A stretch of 64,000 nucleotides of DNA from Actinokineospora diospyrosa (lineage in GTDB: Bacteria; Actinomycetota; Actinomycetes; Mycobacteriales; Pseudonocardiaceae). This document shows positions 31,198-41,101 of the stretch, piece by piece (positions within the stretch are counted from its first letter, which is position 1; every line of letters starts with the position of its first letter). The notes below the pieces were generated by a model. The model made no database searches and was not told where the DNA came from. It was given only the letters and a program-made list of their open reading frames with translations. The stretch covers positions 399,041 through 463,040 of the forward strand of contig NZ_JAMTCO010000002.1 of the NCBI RefSeq assembly GCF_024171925.1, written 5' to 3'. Position numbers and translations under genes: made by a program.

Positions 31198-31571
31198 CCG
31201 AGCCAGAAATCCAGCGCGGCGCCGCCGGGATGCCCACCCAGGCCCCCCGCGCCGATGTCGCCTCCTTGGACGACCTCGAGGAGGCCATGCGCGACGTGGT
31301 CGACCCGGAACTCGGCATCAACGTCGTGGACCTGGGCCTGGTCTACGACATCCGGGTGGAGGCGGACAACACCGCGACGCTGGACATGACCCTGACGTCG
31401 GCGGCGTGCCCGCTGACCGATGTGATCGAGGACCAGACGCGCGCCGCGCTGACCGGCGGCGGACTGGTGGACGACTTCCGGATCAACTGGGTGTGGATGC
31501 CGCCCTGGGGTCCGGAGAAGATCACCGAGGACGGGCGCGAGCAGTTGCGCGCCCTCGGTTTCACCGTCTGA
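31194..31571 (+). CDS. sufT: SufT-like DUF59 / MIP18-family Fe-S maturation protein
   Basis: A 125-residue protein with a DUF59 domain from about residue 28: 'MRDVVDPELGINVVDLGLVYDI' and 'LTSAACPLTDVIEDQTRAAL', including the reactive cysteine. Family members help carry or insert Fe-S clusters. It is the last gene of the suf operon (position of Rv1466) and is followed by a strong terminator. Confidence 0.93.
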   Translation: MTEPEIQRGAAGMPTQAPRADVASLDDLEEAMRDVVDPELGINVVDLGLVYDIRVEADNTATLDMTLTSAACPLTDVIEDQTRAALTGGGLVDDFRINWVWMPPWGPEKITEDGREQLRALGFTV

Positions 31572-31584
31572 CCCCGCGTTTTCC

Positions 31585-31619
31585 CGGCGGCCCGCCCCCA
31601 CTCCGGGGGCGGGCCGCCG
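31585..31619 (+). terminator. suf operon terminator
   Basis: Perfect 15-bp GC stem (31585-31599 with 31605-31619) and a 5-base loop, 14 bases after the sufT stop. Confidence 0.85.
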
Positions 31620-31846
31620 TGCTGTGCGGGCACGGCGGTCGCGCCCGGTGGGGGCGGTCGGCAACTGGTGGTTAGCGGGGTGGCCCGAGCACCGCCGAGC
31701 ACCGCGACCGGGACCGGGTCAGGCCGCTCGGGCGGCGGGGAATGCCTGGTGGGCAACGGATCCGGGCCGAAAGTCCCGGTGGTGTGCTGCGGGCACATCG
31801 ACGTTCGTCGGTGGCGGCGGTGATCGACTTCTGTTCCCATGGTCGC

Positions 31847-32389
31847 GTGCCCCGACCCACTCGCGCCGAGCTCGCGGCGGCCAACGACCGGACCATCGCC
31901 GATGTCCTCGGCCCCGGCCTCGAGGTCCTGTTCTGCGGGATCAACCCCAGCCTGTACTCCGGTGCCACCGGCCACCACTTCGCCCGCCCGGGCAACCGTT
32001 TCTGGCCCGCCCTGCACCTGTCCGGGTTCACCCCCCGGCTGCTCGCCCCGCACGAGCAGCACCTGCTGCCCGACCACGGGCTCGGCATCACCAACCTGGT
32101 CGCCAGGGCCACCGCCCGGGCCGACGAGCTCGACGACCACGAGCTCAAGGTCGGCGGCGACCGGTTGCGCGGGCTGGTGGCCGAGTACGCGCCGAAGGTG
32201 GTCGCGGTCGTCGGGATCACCGCCTACCGGACCGCGTTCACCGCGCCGAAGGCGGTGGTCGGCCCCCAGGCGGAGCTGGTCGAGTCGGTGCGGGTCTGGG
32301 TGCTGCCCAACCCCAGCGGCCTCAACGCGCACTACCAACTCGACGACCTCGCCGCCGAGTTCGGCCACCTCCGGGCCTCGCTCGGCTGA
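31847..32389 (+). CDS. mug: G:T/U mismatch-specific DNA glycosylase, Mug family
   Basis: A 180-residue uracil/thymine-DNA glycosylase of the Mug/TDG type. The catalytic motif 'CGINPSLYSGATGHHFARPGNRFWPALHLSGF' holds the G-I-N-P of the family, and the DNA-intercalating motif 'LPNPSGLNAHY' lies near the C terminus. It excises uracil or thymine opposite guanine, which suits a GC-rich genome. The start is uncertain: GTG at 31847 gives the usual family length; the frame is open to an ATG at 31742. Confidence 0.85.
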   Translation: MPRPTRAELAAANDRTIADVLGPGLEVLFCGINPSLYSGATGHHFARPGNRFWPALHLSGFTPRLLAPHEQHLLPDHGLGITNLVARATARADELDDHELKVGGDRLRGLVAEYAPKVVAVVGITAYRTAFTAPKAVVGPQAELVESVRVWVLPNPSGLNAHYQLDDLAAEFGHLRASLG

Positions 32390-32393
32390 ACCC

Positions 32394-32409
32394 TGCCCGA
32401 TATCGGGCA
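32394..32409. promoter_or_regulatory. perfect 16-bp palindrome TGCCCGATATCGGGCA
   Basis: The palindrome lies 42 bases before the small gene at 32451 and directly after mug. With no loop it is better suited as a protein-binding site than as a terminator. Confidence 0.4.
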
Positions 32410-32450
32410 CAGGAGTTGCCTCGGCCGTCGAGTCAATGCCAGGGTCGTGC

Positions 32451-32717
32451 GTGACCGAACCACCCGCCGAGCTGGTCCGCTACGTCGTGGGCACCACCGG
32501 GTTGCCCGCCGGGGTCGCGGCCAGGCTCGTGGCGGACGTGGTGGCGTACTTCGGCGAGAGCGTCGAGGAGTTCGTGCGGCGCAGGCACGGCGAGTTGCGG
32601 CGCAAGCAGGTGCGCAACGCCGACATCTGGGTGCGCATCGGCGCTGAGCTCGCGGCGCGGCCGGTGCGCGCGCCCGCGCTGAGCGAACGCCAGCTGCGCC
32701 GGATCATCTACGGCTAG
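32451..32717 (+). CDS. small conserved-looking hypothetical protein
   Basis: An 88-residue helical, Arg-rich soluble protein starting 'VTEPPAELVRYVVG' and ending 'LSERQLRRIIYG'. GTG start with AGGG six bases upstream. No domain is recognised. It ends 13 bases before glmS and is probably co-transcribed with it. Confidence 0.55.
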   Translation: MTEPPAELVRYVVGTTGLPAGVAARLVADVVAYFGESVEEFVRRRHGELRRKQVRNADIWVRIGAELAARPVRAPALSERQLRRIIYG

Positions 32718-32730
32718 GGAGAGACGGGCT

Positions 32731-34545
32731 ATGTGCGGAATCGTGGGCTACCTGGGGGCCCGACCGGCGACGCCGGTGCTGGTGGAGGGGTTGCTCCGGC
32801 TGGAGTACCGGGGGTACGACTCCGCCGGGGTCGCGGTGCTGCGCGCGGGCAAGATCGCGGTGACCAAGACCGCGGGCCGGGTGCGCGACCTGCGCGACAA
32901 GCTCACCGACGACCCGGCCACGGTCGGCATCGCGCACACCAGGTGGGCCACCCACGGTGAGCCGTCGGACCGCAACGCGCACCCGCACCTGGACGCGGAC
33001 CTGCGCATCGCGGTGGTGCACAACGGGATCATCGAGAACGCCGAGCAGTTGCGCGCCCAGCTCACCGCCGAGGGGGTCGAGTTCGCCTCCGAGACCGACA
33101 CCGAGGCCCTGGCGCACCTCATCGCCCGCCAGGACGCCGCCACCCTGGAGGACGCCGTCCGCGCCGCCCTGCGCGGGGTGGAGGGCACCTACGGCCTCGT
33201 CGTCCTCGACCGCGCCCGGCCCGGCGAGCTGGTGGTCGCCCGCAACGGCAGCCCCATCGTGCTGGGCATCGGGGACGGCGAGATGTTCATCGCCTCCGAC
33301 GTCGCCGCGCTGGTGCACCACACCCAGCAGGTCGTGTTCCTCGACGACGGCGAGCTCGCCACGGTGACCGCCGCGGGCTTCCGGACGTCCACTTTGGAGG
33401 CCCGGCTCACCAACAAGACCCCCACCACCGTCGACCTCGCCGCCGACGACTACGAACTCGGCGGCCACACCGACTTCATGCGCAAGGAGATGGCCGAGCA
33501 GCCCGAGGCGATCGCCAGGGCGCTGCGCGGCCGCCTCGACGAGCGGTTCGCCACCGCGCACCTGGGCGGGCTGGGTCTGGACCCGATGGCGCTGCGGGCG
33601 GTCAAGCGGGTCAAGTTCCTCGGCTGCGGCTCGGCCTACTACGCGGGCCAGATGGGCGCGACCCTGGTCGAGGAGTTGGCGCGCATCCCCGCCGACGCCG
33701 AGCCCGCCTCGGAGTTCCGCTACCGCAACCCGGTGGTGGACCCGGACGCGCTCTACGTCGCGGTGAGCCAGTCCGGCGAGACCCTGGACACCCTCGCCGC
33801 CGTGCAGGAGCTCAGGCGCAAGGGCGGCCGGGTCATCGGCGCGGTCAACGTCGTCGGCAGCGCGATCGCCCGCGAGTGCGGCAGCGGGCTGTTCCTGCAC
33901 GCAGGCCCGGAGGTGTCGGTGGCCTCCACCAAGGCGCTGACGAACATGACCGTCTCGTTCGCGATGCTCGCCCTGCTGCTGGGCCGCGTGCGCGACCTCA
34001 GCGCGTCCGCCGGGCAACGGATCGTGACCGGGTTGCGCGCGCTGCCCGGGCACGTGGAGCGCGTCCTGGCCGACGACGCCGACATCGCCCGGATCGCCAA
34101 GCGCTTCGCGCACGCCGAGCACATGTTCTTCCTCGGCCGGGTGCGCGGCTGGCCGGTGGCCCGCGAAGGCGCGCAGAAGCTCAAGGAGATCTCCTACGTG
34201 CACGCGGAGGCCTACCAGTCCGCGGAGCTCAAGCACGGCCCGCTCGCCCTGGTCGACGCGAACATGCCCAGCGTGGTCATCGTCCCGGCCGACGACCTGC
34301 TGGCCAAGAACCTGGCCACCATCGAGCAGGTCAAGGCCCGCGGCGGCCCCGTCATCGCGATCACCAACGCCGAGCTCCCGAGTGGACTGGCCGACGAGGT
34401 CATCCGGGTTCCGCGCGGGGAACCGGAGCTGGACCCGATCCTGCTCACCATCCCGCTGCAGCTGCTGGCCTACCACACCGCGTCGGCGCTCGGCCGCGAC
34501 ATCGACAAACCGCGCAATCTGGCCAAAAGCGTCACCGTGGAGTGA
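32731..34545 (+). CDS. glmS: glutamine--fructose-6-phosphate aminotransferase (isomerising)
   Basis: A 604-residue enzyme making glucosamine 6-phosphate for cell-wall precursors. Cys2 in 'MCGIVGYLG' is the glutaminase nucleophile; 'HTRWATHGEPSD' and 'HNGIIEN' complete that domain. Two SIS domains follow ('SQSGETLDTL', 'VSVASTKALTNM', 'AYQSAELKHGPLALV'), and it ends with the invariant-type 'DIDKPRNLAKSVTVE'. AGGGAGAG precedes the ATG. No glmS ribozyme is evident upstream. Confidence 0.97.
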   Translation: MCGIVGYLGARPATPVLVEGLLRLEYRGYDSAGVAVLRAGKIAVTKTAGRVRDLRDKLTDDPATVGIAHTRWATHGEPSDRNAHPHLDADLRIAVVHNGIIENAEQLRAQLTAEGVEFASETDTEALAHLIARQDAATLEDAVRAALRGVEGTYGLVVLDRARPGELVVARNGSPIVLGIGDGEMFIASDVAALVHHTQQVVFLDDGELATVTAAGFRTSTLEARLTNKTPTTVDLAADDYELGGHTDFMRKEMAEQPEAIARALRGRLDERFATAHLGGLGLDPMALRAVKRVKFLGCGSAYYAGQMGATLVEELARIPADAEPASEFRYRNPVVDPDALYVAVSQSGETLDTLAAVQELRRKGGRVIGAVNVVGSAIARECGSGLFLHAGPEVSVASTKALTNMTVSFAMLALLLGRVRDLSASAGQRIVTGLRALPGHVERVLADDADIARIAKRFAHAEHMFFLGRVRGWPVAREGAQKLKEISYVHAEAYQSAELKHGPLALVDANMPSVVIVPADDLLAKNLATIEQVKARGGPVIAITNAELPSGLADEVIRVPRGEPELDPILLTIPLQLLAYHTASALGRDIDKPRNLAKSVTVE

Positions 34546-34710
34546 TCTCCGCGGCCCCTTGAGCACCCCTTGCCGACCCCTTGCCGGGCAATCCACGTAT
34601 TCATTCACGCGGATGTGACACCTAGTTTTCCGCCCACCGGTCCGCTAGCCCTCGTCCACTCCACCGTGGACAGTGGGTCCCTGTCCTCCCGGGCCGGTGG
34701 AGGAGACGTC

Positions 34711-36888
34711 ATGTCACGCAAGGGTCGCAAGGCTCTCGTCGCCGCGGCCGTCGCCGCGGCGACGGCCGTCGGCGCGACGGTCATCGCGGTCACCGCCACC
34801 CAGGCCGGTGCCGCGCAGGACCAGTTCGCCCCCGGCGCCCGGGCGCTGAGCCCGCAGCAGCGCACCGCCGAGCTCGACCGGGCCGGTGCCGAGGCCACCT
34901 CGGCCGCCAAGGAACTCGGCCTGGGCGCCAAGGAGAAGCTGGTCGCCAAGGACGTCGTCGTCGACAACAACGGCAGCCGCCACGTGCGCTACGACCGCAC
35001 GTTCGACAAGCTGCCGGTCGTCGGCGGCGACCTGGTGGTGCACCGCAACGCCGACGGCCGGATCACCGCCGTCGACAAGGCGACCACCGAGGCAATCACC
35101 GTCCCGTCGGTCACCCCCACGATCGCCTCGACCAAGGCCGCCGCGCTCGCGCCCGCGCTCACCGCGGAGAACAAGGACGGCGCGGCCAAGCCGGAATTAG
35201 TCATCTACGCGATCAACCGCAAGCCGGTCCTGGCCTACCGCACCACCGTCGAGGGCGGCGGCGCCGAGGTCGTCGTCACCGACGCGGGCACCGGCTCCCT
35301 GCTCGACCGCTACGAGAAGCGGCACAAGGCGACCGGCAACGGCTACCACGTCGGCACCGTCGACATCTCCACCAGCTCCGCCTCCGGCGGCTACACCCTC
35401 ACCGACACCACCCGGGGCAACACCCGCGTGCTCGACGGCAACGGCGGCTCCGAGAACAGCCCCGCCGCCCGCGCGACCGCCTACACCGACGCCGACAACG
35501 TGTGGGGCACCGGCCAGCTCAGCAACCGGCAGACCATCGCCGTCGACGCCTACTACGGCCTGGCCAAGACCTGGGACTTCTACAAGAACGCCTACGGCCG
35601 CAACGGCATCCGCAACAACGGCCAGGGCCACACGATGTACGTCCACATCGGATCCGGCCTGCTCAACGCCTTCTACGACGACAGCTGCTTCTGCATGGTC
35701 TTCGGCGACGGCAGCTCCACCAACCAGAACACCCCGCTGACCCAGCTCGACGTCGTCGGCCACGAGATGACCCACGGCGTCACCGCGGCCACCGCGAACC
35801 TCAACTACTCCGGGGAGTCGGGCGGTCTCAACGAGTCCGCGAGCGACATCTTCGGCACCATGGTCGAGTTCTCCGCGAACAACGCCAACGACCCCGCCGA
35901 CTACTACATCGGCGAGAAGCTGCGCATGCCCACCGGCTACTTCCGCCGGATGGACAACCCCGCCGCCGACGGCAACTCGCTGAGCTGCTGGCGCTCCACC
36001 GCGGGCCAGGTCGACGTGCACTACTCCTCGGGCATCGGCAACCACTGGTTCTACCTGGCTTCCGAGGGCACCGGCAACAAGACCATCGGCGGCCTCGCGC
36101 ACTCCGGCGGCACCTGCAACAGCACCACCTTCGCAGGCATCGGCCGGGACAAGGCCGCCGCGGTCTTCTACCGGGCGCTGAGCACGTACATGACCTCGAC
36201 GACCAACTACGCCGGGGCGCGCACCGCGACCCTGCAGGCCGCCGCGGACCTGTACGGCACCAACAGCCAGGAGCGCTACCTGGTCAGCGTCGCCTGGGCC
36301 GCGGTCAGCGTCGGCACCGCCCTGCCGCCGCCCAGCACGACCACCACCCGCCCCACCACGACGACCAGCCCGACCGGTCCGACCACCACGACCCGGCCGA
36401 CCACGACCACGCCGCCCACCACGACGCCGCCCACCACGACGACGAATCCGCCGTCGGGCAACGCGGTCACCAACGGCGGCTTCGAGTCCGGCCAGACCGG
36501 GTGGAGCGAGTCCGCCGTGGTCACCAACGGCACCCAGCAGGCGCCGCGCTCCGGCTCGTACTACGCGTGGCTGCTCGGCAACGGGCGCGCCGCCAGTGAG
36601 GCGATCAGCCAGCAGGTCCGGGTGCCCAGCACCGGTGCCCCCGCGCTGCGGTTCTGGCTGAAGGTCACCACCCAGGAGACCGGCAGCACCGCCTACGACG
36701 TCCTGCGGGTCCAGCTCAACGGCACCACGGCGGTCACCTACTCGAACGCCAACGCGGGCACCGCCTACGTCCAGCGGACGGTGGACCTCTCGGCGTACCG
36801 GGGCCAGACCGTCACGATCCGCTTCTCCGGCGTGGAGGACGCCTACCTCGCGACCAACTTCCTCCTCGACGACGTCAGCGTGAGCTGA
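34711..36888 (+). CDS. secreted M4 (thermolysin-type) metallopeptidase with C-terminal binding domain
   Basis: A 725-residue preproprotein. A signal peptide (about 1-35, cut after 'QAGA') precedes an FTP-type propeptide to about 200. The catalytic domain has the zinc motif 'HEMTH' at 351-355 and third ligand Glu375 in 'NESASD', with the C-terminal catalytic His in 'VHYSSGIGNHWFYL'. A Thr/Pro linker (about 543-590) joins a beta-sandwich module beginning 'NGGFESGQTGW', of the carbohydrate- or cell-surface-binding kind. GGTGGAGGAG sits before the ATG. Confidence 0.93.
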   Translation: MSRKGRKALVAAAVAAATAVGATVIAVTATQAGAAQDQFAPGARALSPQQRTAELDRAGAEATSAAKELGLGAKEKLVAKDVVVDNNGSRHVRYDRTFDKLPVVGGDLVVHRNADGRITAVDKATTEAITVPSVTPTIASTKAAALAPALTAENKDGAAKPELVIYAINRKPVLAYRTTVEGGGAEVVVTDAGTGSLLDRYEKRHKATGNGYHVGTVDISTSSASGGYTLTDTTRGNTRVLDGNGGSENSPAARATAYTDADNVWGTGQLSNRQTIAVDAYYGLAKTWDFYKNAYGRNGIRNNGQGHTMYVHIGSGLLNAFYDDSCFCMVFGDGSSTNQNTPLTQLDVVGHEMTHGVTAATANLNYSGESGGLNESASDIFGTMVEFSANNANDPADYYIGEKLRMPTGYFRRMDNPAADGNSLSCWRSTAGQVDVHYSSGIGNHWFYLASEGTGNKTIGGLAHSGGTCNSTTFAGIGRDKAAAVFYRALSTYMTSTTNYAGARTATLQAAADLYGTNSQERYLVSVAWAAVSVGTALPPPSTTTTRPTTTTSPTGPTTTTRPTTTTPPTTTPPTTTTNPPSGNAVTNGGFESGQTGWSESAVVTNGTQQAPRSGSYYAWLLGNGRAASEAISQQVRVPSTGAPALRFWLKVTTQETGSTAYDVLRVQLNGTTAVTYSNANAGTAYVQRTVDLSAYRGQTVTIRFSGVEDAYLATNFLLDDVSVS

Positions 36889-36901
36889 CCCGTCCGCGAA
36901 C

Positions 36902-37021
36902 CTCCTCCCCGGCGTGTTGGCCCCCGCCGGGGAGGAGCCGACCTCGGCGACCCAGGACCACTGCGCTGGGTCGCCGAGGTCATCGCCGTGTCCACAGTGG
37001 CCGGTGGGCCACTGTGGACAC
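36902..37021. terminator. three consecutive hairpins between convergent genes
   Basis: Three perfect stems in a row: 13 bp (36902-36914 with 36925-36937), 13 bp (36943-36955 with 36966-36978) and 15 bp (36988-37002 with 37007-37021). The last abuts the 3' end of the esterase gene. Together they should stop transcription from both sides. Confidence 0.75.
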
Positions 37022-37028
37022 GGGCCGC

Positions 37029-37985
37029 TCAGGGGATGAGCGGGTGGTTGCTCAAGAAGCTCCAGATCGTGGTGGTCGCCCCGATCTGCTGGGTGGTCTT
37101 GCCGGGGCCGCTGGACACCGGGGCGCCCGGCCAGGTGTGGTCACCGGTGACGATCTTCAGGTGCAGGACGTCCTTGTGCGGCAGGCACGACCCCCAGGTG
37201 ACCCCGACGACCTCGCTGCTGAGCTGCGCGGTGACCGGCGTCGGCGCGCACGAGGCGCGGTTGGCCCAGGCCTGCGCCCAACTCATGACCGTGGGCAGCG
37301 GCTGCCCGTGGTTGCTGCTGTCGCCGGTGTAGGCGATGACCGAGTCCGCGGTGCCGTGGAAGTCGATGATCGGCACCGGCGCGGTCGGGTTGCCGCAGGC
37401 GGAGAGGGTGCCCGGGTAGAAGGCCCCCGCGACGACACCGAAGGCCGCGATGCGCTGGGGGAGTTGGCAAGCGAGCAGGGACACGAACCCACCGCCGTTG
37501 GACTTGCCGACCGCGAAGATCCGGTTCGGGTCGACGCACAGCGTCGCCTGCAGCGAGTCGAGCAGGTCGCGGACGAACTGGACGTCGTCGACCGCGGCCG
37601 CGTACGGCGCGCCCTGCCAGGCGCGCTCGTCGTCCTCGCCCTTGGCGCCCACCGGGTACACCGCGATGGTGTTGAGGTCGTCGATCTCCGAGTAGGCCTC
37701 GATGTCGTGGCCGTCCCCCTTGCGCCCGTGGAACGCCAGCACCAGCGGCTTGAGCTGACCCGGCTGGTAGGTGGTGGGCAGGTGGATCAGGTACTGGCGG
37801 GTCAGTCCACCCGAGACGATGGTCCGCGCCACCGACTGGCCGAGCGGCAGGGTGGTCGAGGTGTACTGGCACCCCGTCGAGGGGATGGCGGAGTTGTGCG
37901 GGGCGTCAGCGGCCGCGGTGTGCGGAAAGGCCAGCGCGGTGGCCGCGCAGAGCGTGGTGACGAGCGTGGTGGTGAGCGATCTCAT
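37029..37985 (-). CDS. secreted CE1/PHB-depolymerase-type esterase
   Basis: A 318-residue exported alpha/beta hydrolase. Signal peptide about 1-26. The nucleophile is Ser162 in 'VGKSNGGG', with the acid in 'IIDFHGTADSVIAY' and the His in 'GDHTWPG', a pattern shared by feruloyl/acetyl xylan esterases and extracellular PHB depolymerases (also LpqC-like). The substrate cannot be chosen from motifs. AGGTG precedes the ATG. It lies between a secreted protease and a secreted polysaccharide lyase. Confidence 0.85.
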   Translation of the reverse strand: MRSLTTTLVTTLCAATALAFPHTAAADAPHNSAIPSTGCQYTSTTLPLGQSVARTIVSGGLTRQYLIHLPTTYQPGQLKPLVLAFHGRKGDGHDIEAYSEIDDLNTIAVYPVGAKGEDDERAWQGAPYAAAVDDVQFVRDLLDSLQATLCVDPNRIFAVGKSNGGGFVSLLACQLPQRIAAFGVVAGAFYPGTLSACGNPTAPVPIIDFHGTADSVIAYTGDSSNHGQPLPTVMSWAQAWANRASCAPTPVTAQLSSEVVGVTWGSCLPHKDVLHLKIVTGDHTWPGAPVSSGPGKTTQQIGATTTIWSFLSNHPLIP

Positions 37986-38053
37986 GGCACCTCATGGGAA
38001 TGGACCTGCGGTGGGCGCCCCCGGTCGGGAGCGTCCTGGTTGGACCGGTGCGG

Positions 38054-40882
38054 TCAGGTCACGACCTGCAGCACCGGTTGGTTCGCGGCGGCCTCGCGGC
38101 TGTCCAGCTGGACGGCGAACTGGCCCGCGGACAGCCCGAAGGTCGCCACGGCCGGGTTCGCGGTCAGCGCGGCGGTGACGTCGAGCCCGATCCAGTCCGG
38201 TGTGCGGCTGATCCGGGCGGTGGCCAGCGCCGAGCCGAGGGTGGGCTGGTTGTCCCACGTCACGCCGGTCTCGGTCCACGACCCGGTGACCCGGTGCGCG
38301 GTCACCGTCGAGTGGACGTTGTCGTCGTCGTTGACCCTGCCGTGCAACCACAGCACCGCCCGCTTCGGCGCGCTGGGCAGGGCGAGGTCGAACCGGACGA
38401 ACGCCCGCCGGTTGTACCCGGTCGCCGCTGTCTTGACCGTGAGCGCTCCGGTGCCGAAGTTCTGGTTCGAGGAGGCGCCGTCGCGCACGTAGGCGTCGGC
38501 GACCGGGGCCAGTGCCCAGGCCGTCCGCGGCGACACCGTAGACCCGATGCCGAGGCGGACCGTCCGACTGCCGCCCAGCGAGCCGCCGACCTCGACCAGC
38601 AGTGCGGTGGTGGGCGAGGTGCGCAGCACCGTCACACCCGGATCGGCCGCCGCCGCGGTGAAACCGCTGTCCGGCAGGGTGACGAGCACCGTCGGCGCCG
38701 ATCGGGTCGGGTCGGCGACGGTGACCGACAGCACCGGTCCGTCCTGGCGGGCCAGCACCGAACACGGGCCGTTCGCGCTGATCGCCCCGCAGGCACCCGC
38801 GGCGAAGAAGTTCGCTCCGCGCACCTGCCCCGCTGTGACTCCCTGCACCGTTGCCGTGTTCGCCACCACCGTCACACCGGGCGACGCGCTTCGAGCGGAG
38901 GTGGTGGCCGCGGACGCGCCGGGCAGGAGCAGGTAGGCGTAGGACGCGTCGACGGGGTTGGTGCCGTGGTCGTACCACAGCGCGAGGTAGCGGCGGGTGA
39001 TCGCGTCGCTCGAGCCGGAGCTGTCGATGGCGCTCCACGAACCCGTGCGCGCGGCGCGGGACGCGGTGACGGTCGCCCCGCCGAGGAACACGTACCCGCC
39101 GAACCCGGCGATCGCCGCCCAGTGCGCCCCGACGAACTTCTTCGACCAGGGCAGCGACGCGGGTTGGGTCGTGCCGTCCACCACCAGCGCGTGCGTGCCC
39201 GCCGCGCCGAGGTTGCGGTTGTCCACAACGGAATCGACGGACGAGCCGTCGGTGGCGGTGATGCCCGCGCCGAGGCACACCACGGCGTCGTCGAGGAAGA
39301 ACCACGACTTGCGGCCGGTGAGGGTCGACTGCAACCCGGTGACGTGCTGGCCGACGGCGGACGCGACGCCGTCGCAGGCGCCGCCCGCCCAGGTGCTGGT
39401 CGGCCGGGTCGCGTTCCAGGTGCCGCCCGCCGCGTCGGCCAGCGGCTTGCGCGAAGCGGTGACCCCCGGCAGCCGGTAGGGGTCGACCGTGGGCCAGAAC
39501 CCGTCGGTGTACTGGTCGAGGCCGTAGTCGCCGCCCCACCAGTACGTCATGCCGCTGCCGGTGTGCCAGCCGCGCAGGTTCTCGCCGTTGCCGGTCTCGT
39601 AGAACGTGGTCCGCGCGGAGTGCATCGCCACCGCCATCGTCCACAGTGGACGTCTGTGCACGGACCGGTCCATCGCCGCGAACACCCGGCTCGTCGGCGA
39701 TTGCGCCGCAGCGGGCACTCCCGCGTCGGCGAGCAGCGCCACCGCGCGCGCCAGGTCCGGTACCGGCATGTCGGCCAGGTACGGCGCGTGGGTGTCGCGG
39801 GTGATCCAGCCCTTCACCAGCCCGCGCCAGCGGTCCGCCTCGGTCGCCGTGGCCAGCCCGGTGGTCGCCAGCAGCAGGGTCGAGGCCATGATGTTGTGCC
39901 CGCGCTGGTGGTCGTCCTGGTCCTCGCGGGCGATCCCGCGCCCCGAGACGGCGTCCACCACCAGTCCGTTGTGGAGGAACGGGGCGAACGCCGTGTCGAC
40001 CGAGTCGAAGAGCACCTGACGGTTCGGGTCGGTCACCGCCCACGCCGACCCGGACAGCAGGTGCAACACCTCGGCCAACCCGCCGAGCAGCACGGCGCCG
40101 TAGCCGCCCGCGTAGGGCACGCAGGTGTGCTGCAGGAACGAGCCGTCGGCGTAGAGCCCGTCCCCGGTGAGGACCGGGGGGAACACCGGCGACAGCCCGT
40201 CGCGGGCGGCGGCGATGCTCGCGGACTGAGCGCCCAGCACCCCGCGCAGCGCGATCACCTGGCACAGGTCCACCCGGTTCGCGCCGGTGCTCGTGTCCTT
40301 GTACGCCGCCAATCGCGAGAGCGGCACGTGGTTGTCCACCGCGGCGAGGGCGTCCGACAACTCCGCGGCGGGCACGGTCACCAAGCAGCAGATGTCGAGC
40401 AACCGCTGCGGTGAGCCGATCTCCCAGTCCCACCAGTTGTCGTACGGTTCCCCGGTCGCGCTGTACGCGTTGTCCAGCATCCACCGCAGCCCGTCGAGCA
40501 CCGCGGTGGCCGTGGTCGACGAGCCGGTGTGCCCCGTCCCCGGCTGCGCCCAGGCCAGCGCCATCGTGCGCAACCGCGTGAAGCAAGCCGTCACGTTGCC
40601 CGAATCCCCGTCGATCGGGTGGTCGTCCCAGAGCGCGTCGCCCCCGGGCGTCATGTCGTCGAGGTACCTCGTCGCCGAGGCGCCGGTCGCGGCCAGCGCG
40701 CCGGTGAAGGGAGCGGCACCCGGGTCGTACCCGACGCCGGTGAGCAGGTCCCGCCACCGCCCGCGCATCGCGTCGTAGGGCGCCGCGGCCCCAGCGGGCA
40801 GTTCGAATCCCACCGCGAGCACTGCTGCTGATCCCATTGCTGCCGATCCGATGACCAGGAAATCCCGTCGGGACACCGCCAT
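38054..40882 (-). CDS. polysaccharide lyase family 8 (hyaluronate/chondroitin/xanthan lyase-like), Tat-exported
   Basis: A 942-residue protein with twin-arginine signal 'SRRDFLVIGSAA' at 4-15. The alpha/alpha-toroid domain (about 35-380) contains 'NWWDWEIGSPQRLLD' near 149, Asn202, and 'QHTCVPYAGGYG' with His252 and Tyr261, matching the Asn-His-Tyr catalytic set of PL8. A central beta-sandwich domain follows. The last 165 residues ('NQNFGTGALTVK...WTETGVTWDNQP') form a CBM96/DNRLRE-like module. PL8 enzymes cleave uronic-acid polysaccharides by beta-elimination. The start has GAGGCGGAG upstream. Confidence 0.92.
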   Translation of the reverse strand: MAVSRRDFLVIGSAAMGSAAVLAVGFELPAGAAAPYDAMRGRWRDLLTGVGYDPGAAPFTGALAATGASATRYLDDMTPGGDALWDDHPIDGDSGNVTACFTRLRTMALAWAQPGTGHTGSSTTATAVLDGLRWMLDNAYSATGEPYDNWWDWEIGSPQRLLDICCLVTVPAAELSDALAAVDNHVPLSRLAAYKDTSTGANRVDLCQVIALRGVLGAQSASIAAARDGLSPVFPPVLTGDGLYADGSFLQHTCVPYAGGYGAVLLGGLAEVLHLLSGSAWAVTDPNRQVLFDSVDTAFAPFLHNGLVVDAVSGRGIAREDQDDHQRGHNIMASTLLLATTGLATATEADRWRGLVKGWITRDTHAPYLADMPVPDLARAVALLADAGVPAAAQSPTSRVFAAMDRSVHRRPLWTMAVAMHSARTTFYETGNGENLRGWHTGSGMTYWWGGDYGLDQYTDGFWPTVDPYRLPGVTASRKPLADAAGGTWNATRPTSTWAGGACDGVASAVGQHVTGLQSTLTGRKSWFFLDDAVVCLGAGITATDGSSVDSVVDNRNLGAAGTHALVVDGTTQPASLPWSKKFVGAHWAAIAGFGGYVFLGGATVTASRAARTGSWSAIDSSGSSDAITRRYLALWYDHGTNPVDASYAYLLLPGASAATTSARSASPGVTVVANTATVQGVTAGQVRGANFFAAGACGAISANGPCSVLARQDGPVLSVTVADPTRSAPTVLVTLPDSGFTAAAADPGVTVLRTSPTTALLVEVGGSLGGSRTVRLGIGSTVSPRTAWALAPVADAYVRDGASSNQNFGTGALTVKTAATGYNRRAFVRFDLALPSAPKRAVLWLHGRVNDDDNVHSTVTAHRVTGSWTETGVTWDNQPTLGSALATARISRTPDWIGLDVTAALTANPAVATFGLSAGQFAVQLDSREAAANQPVLQVVT

Positions 40883-41101
40883 GCGCTCCGCCTCACGCTC
40901 ACCCACCGCCGCGCCCATGATCAACGCCTGCCACCGCTAACACGCGGGGTCCCCCGGCCGGGGTTGCAGCACATAAGGATCTTGTTTGTGACCACCACCA
41001 CCGCCGCCGAGCTGGTGCTCCAGCCGCTCCGCGGCGCGAGCGCCATGTCCCAGTTCCGCCGATGACGTACTTCGGTCTCGCCGGATCGTCGCGGGGTTGG
41101 G

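Noticed and set aside
32560-32730. glmS ribozyme upstream of glmS
   Set aside because: The upstream 170 bases are mostly coding for the small protein and show no ribozyme core; such ribozymes are typical of Firmicutes.
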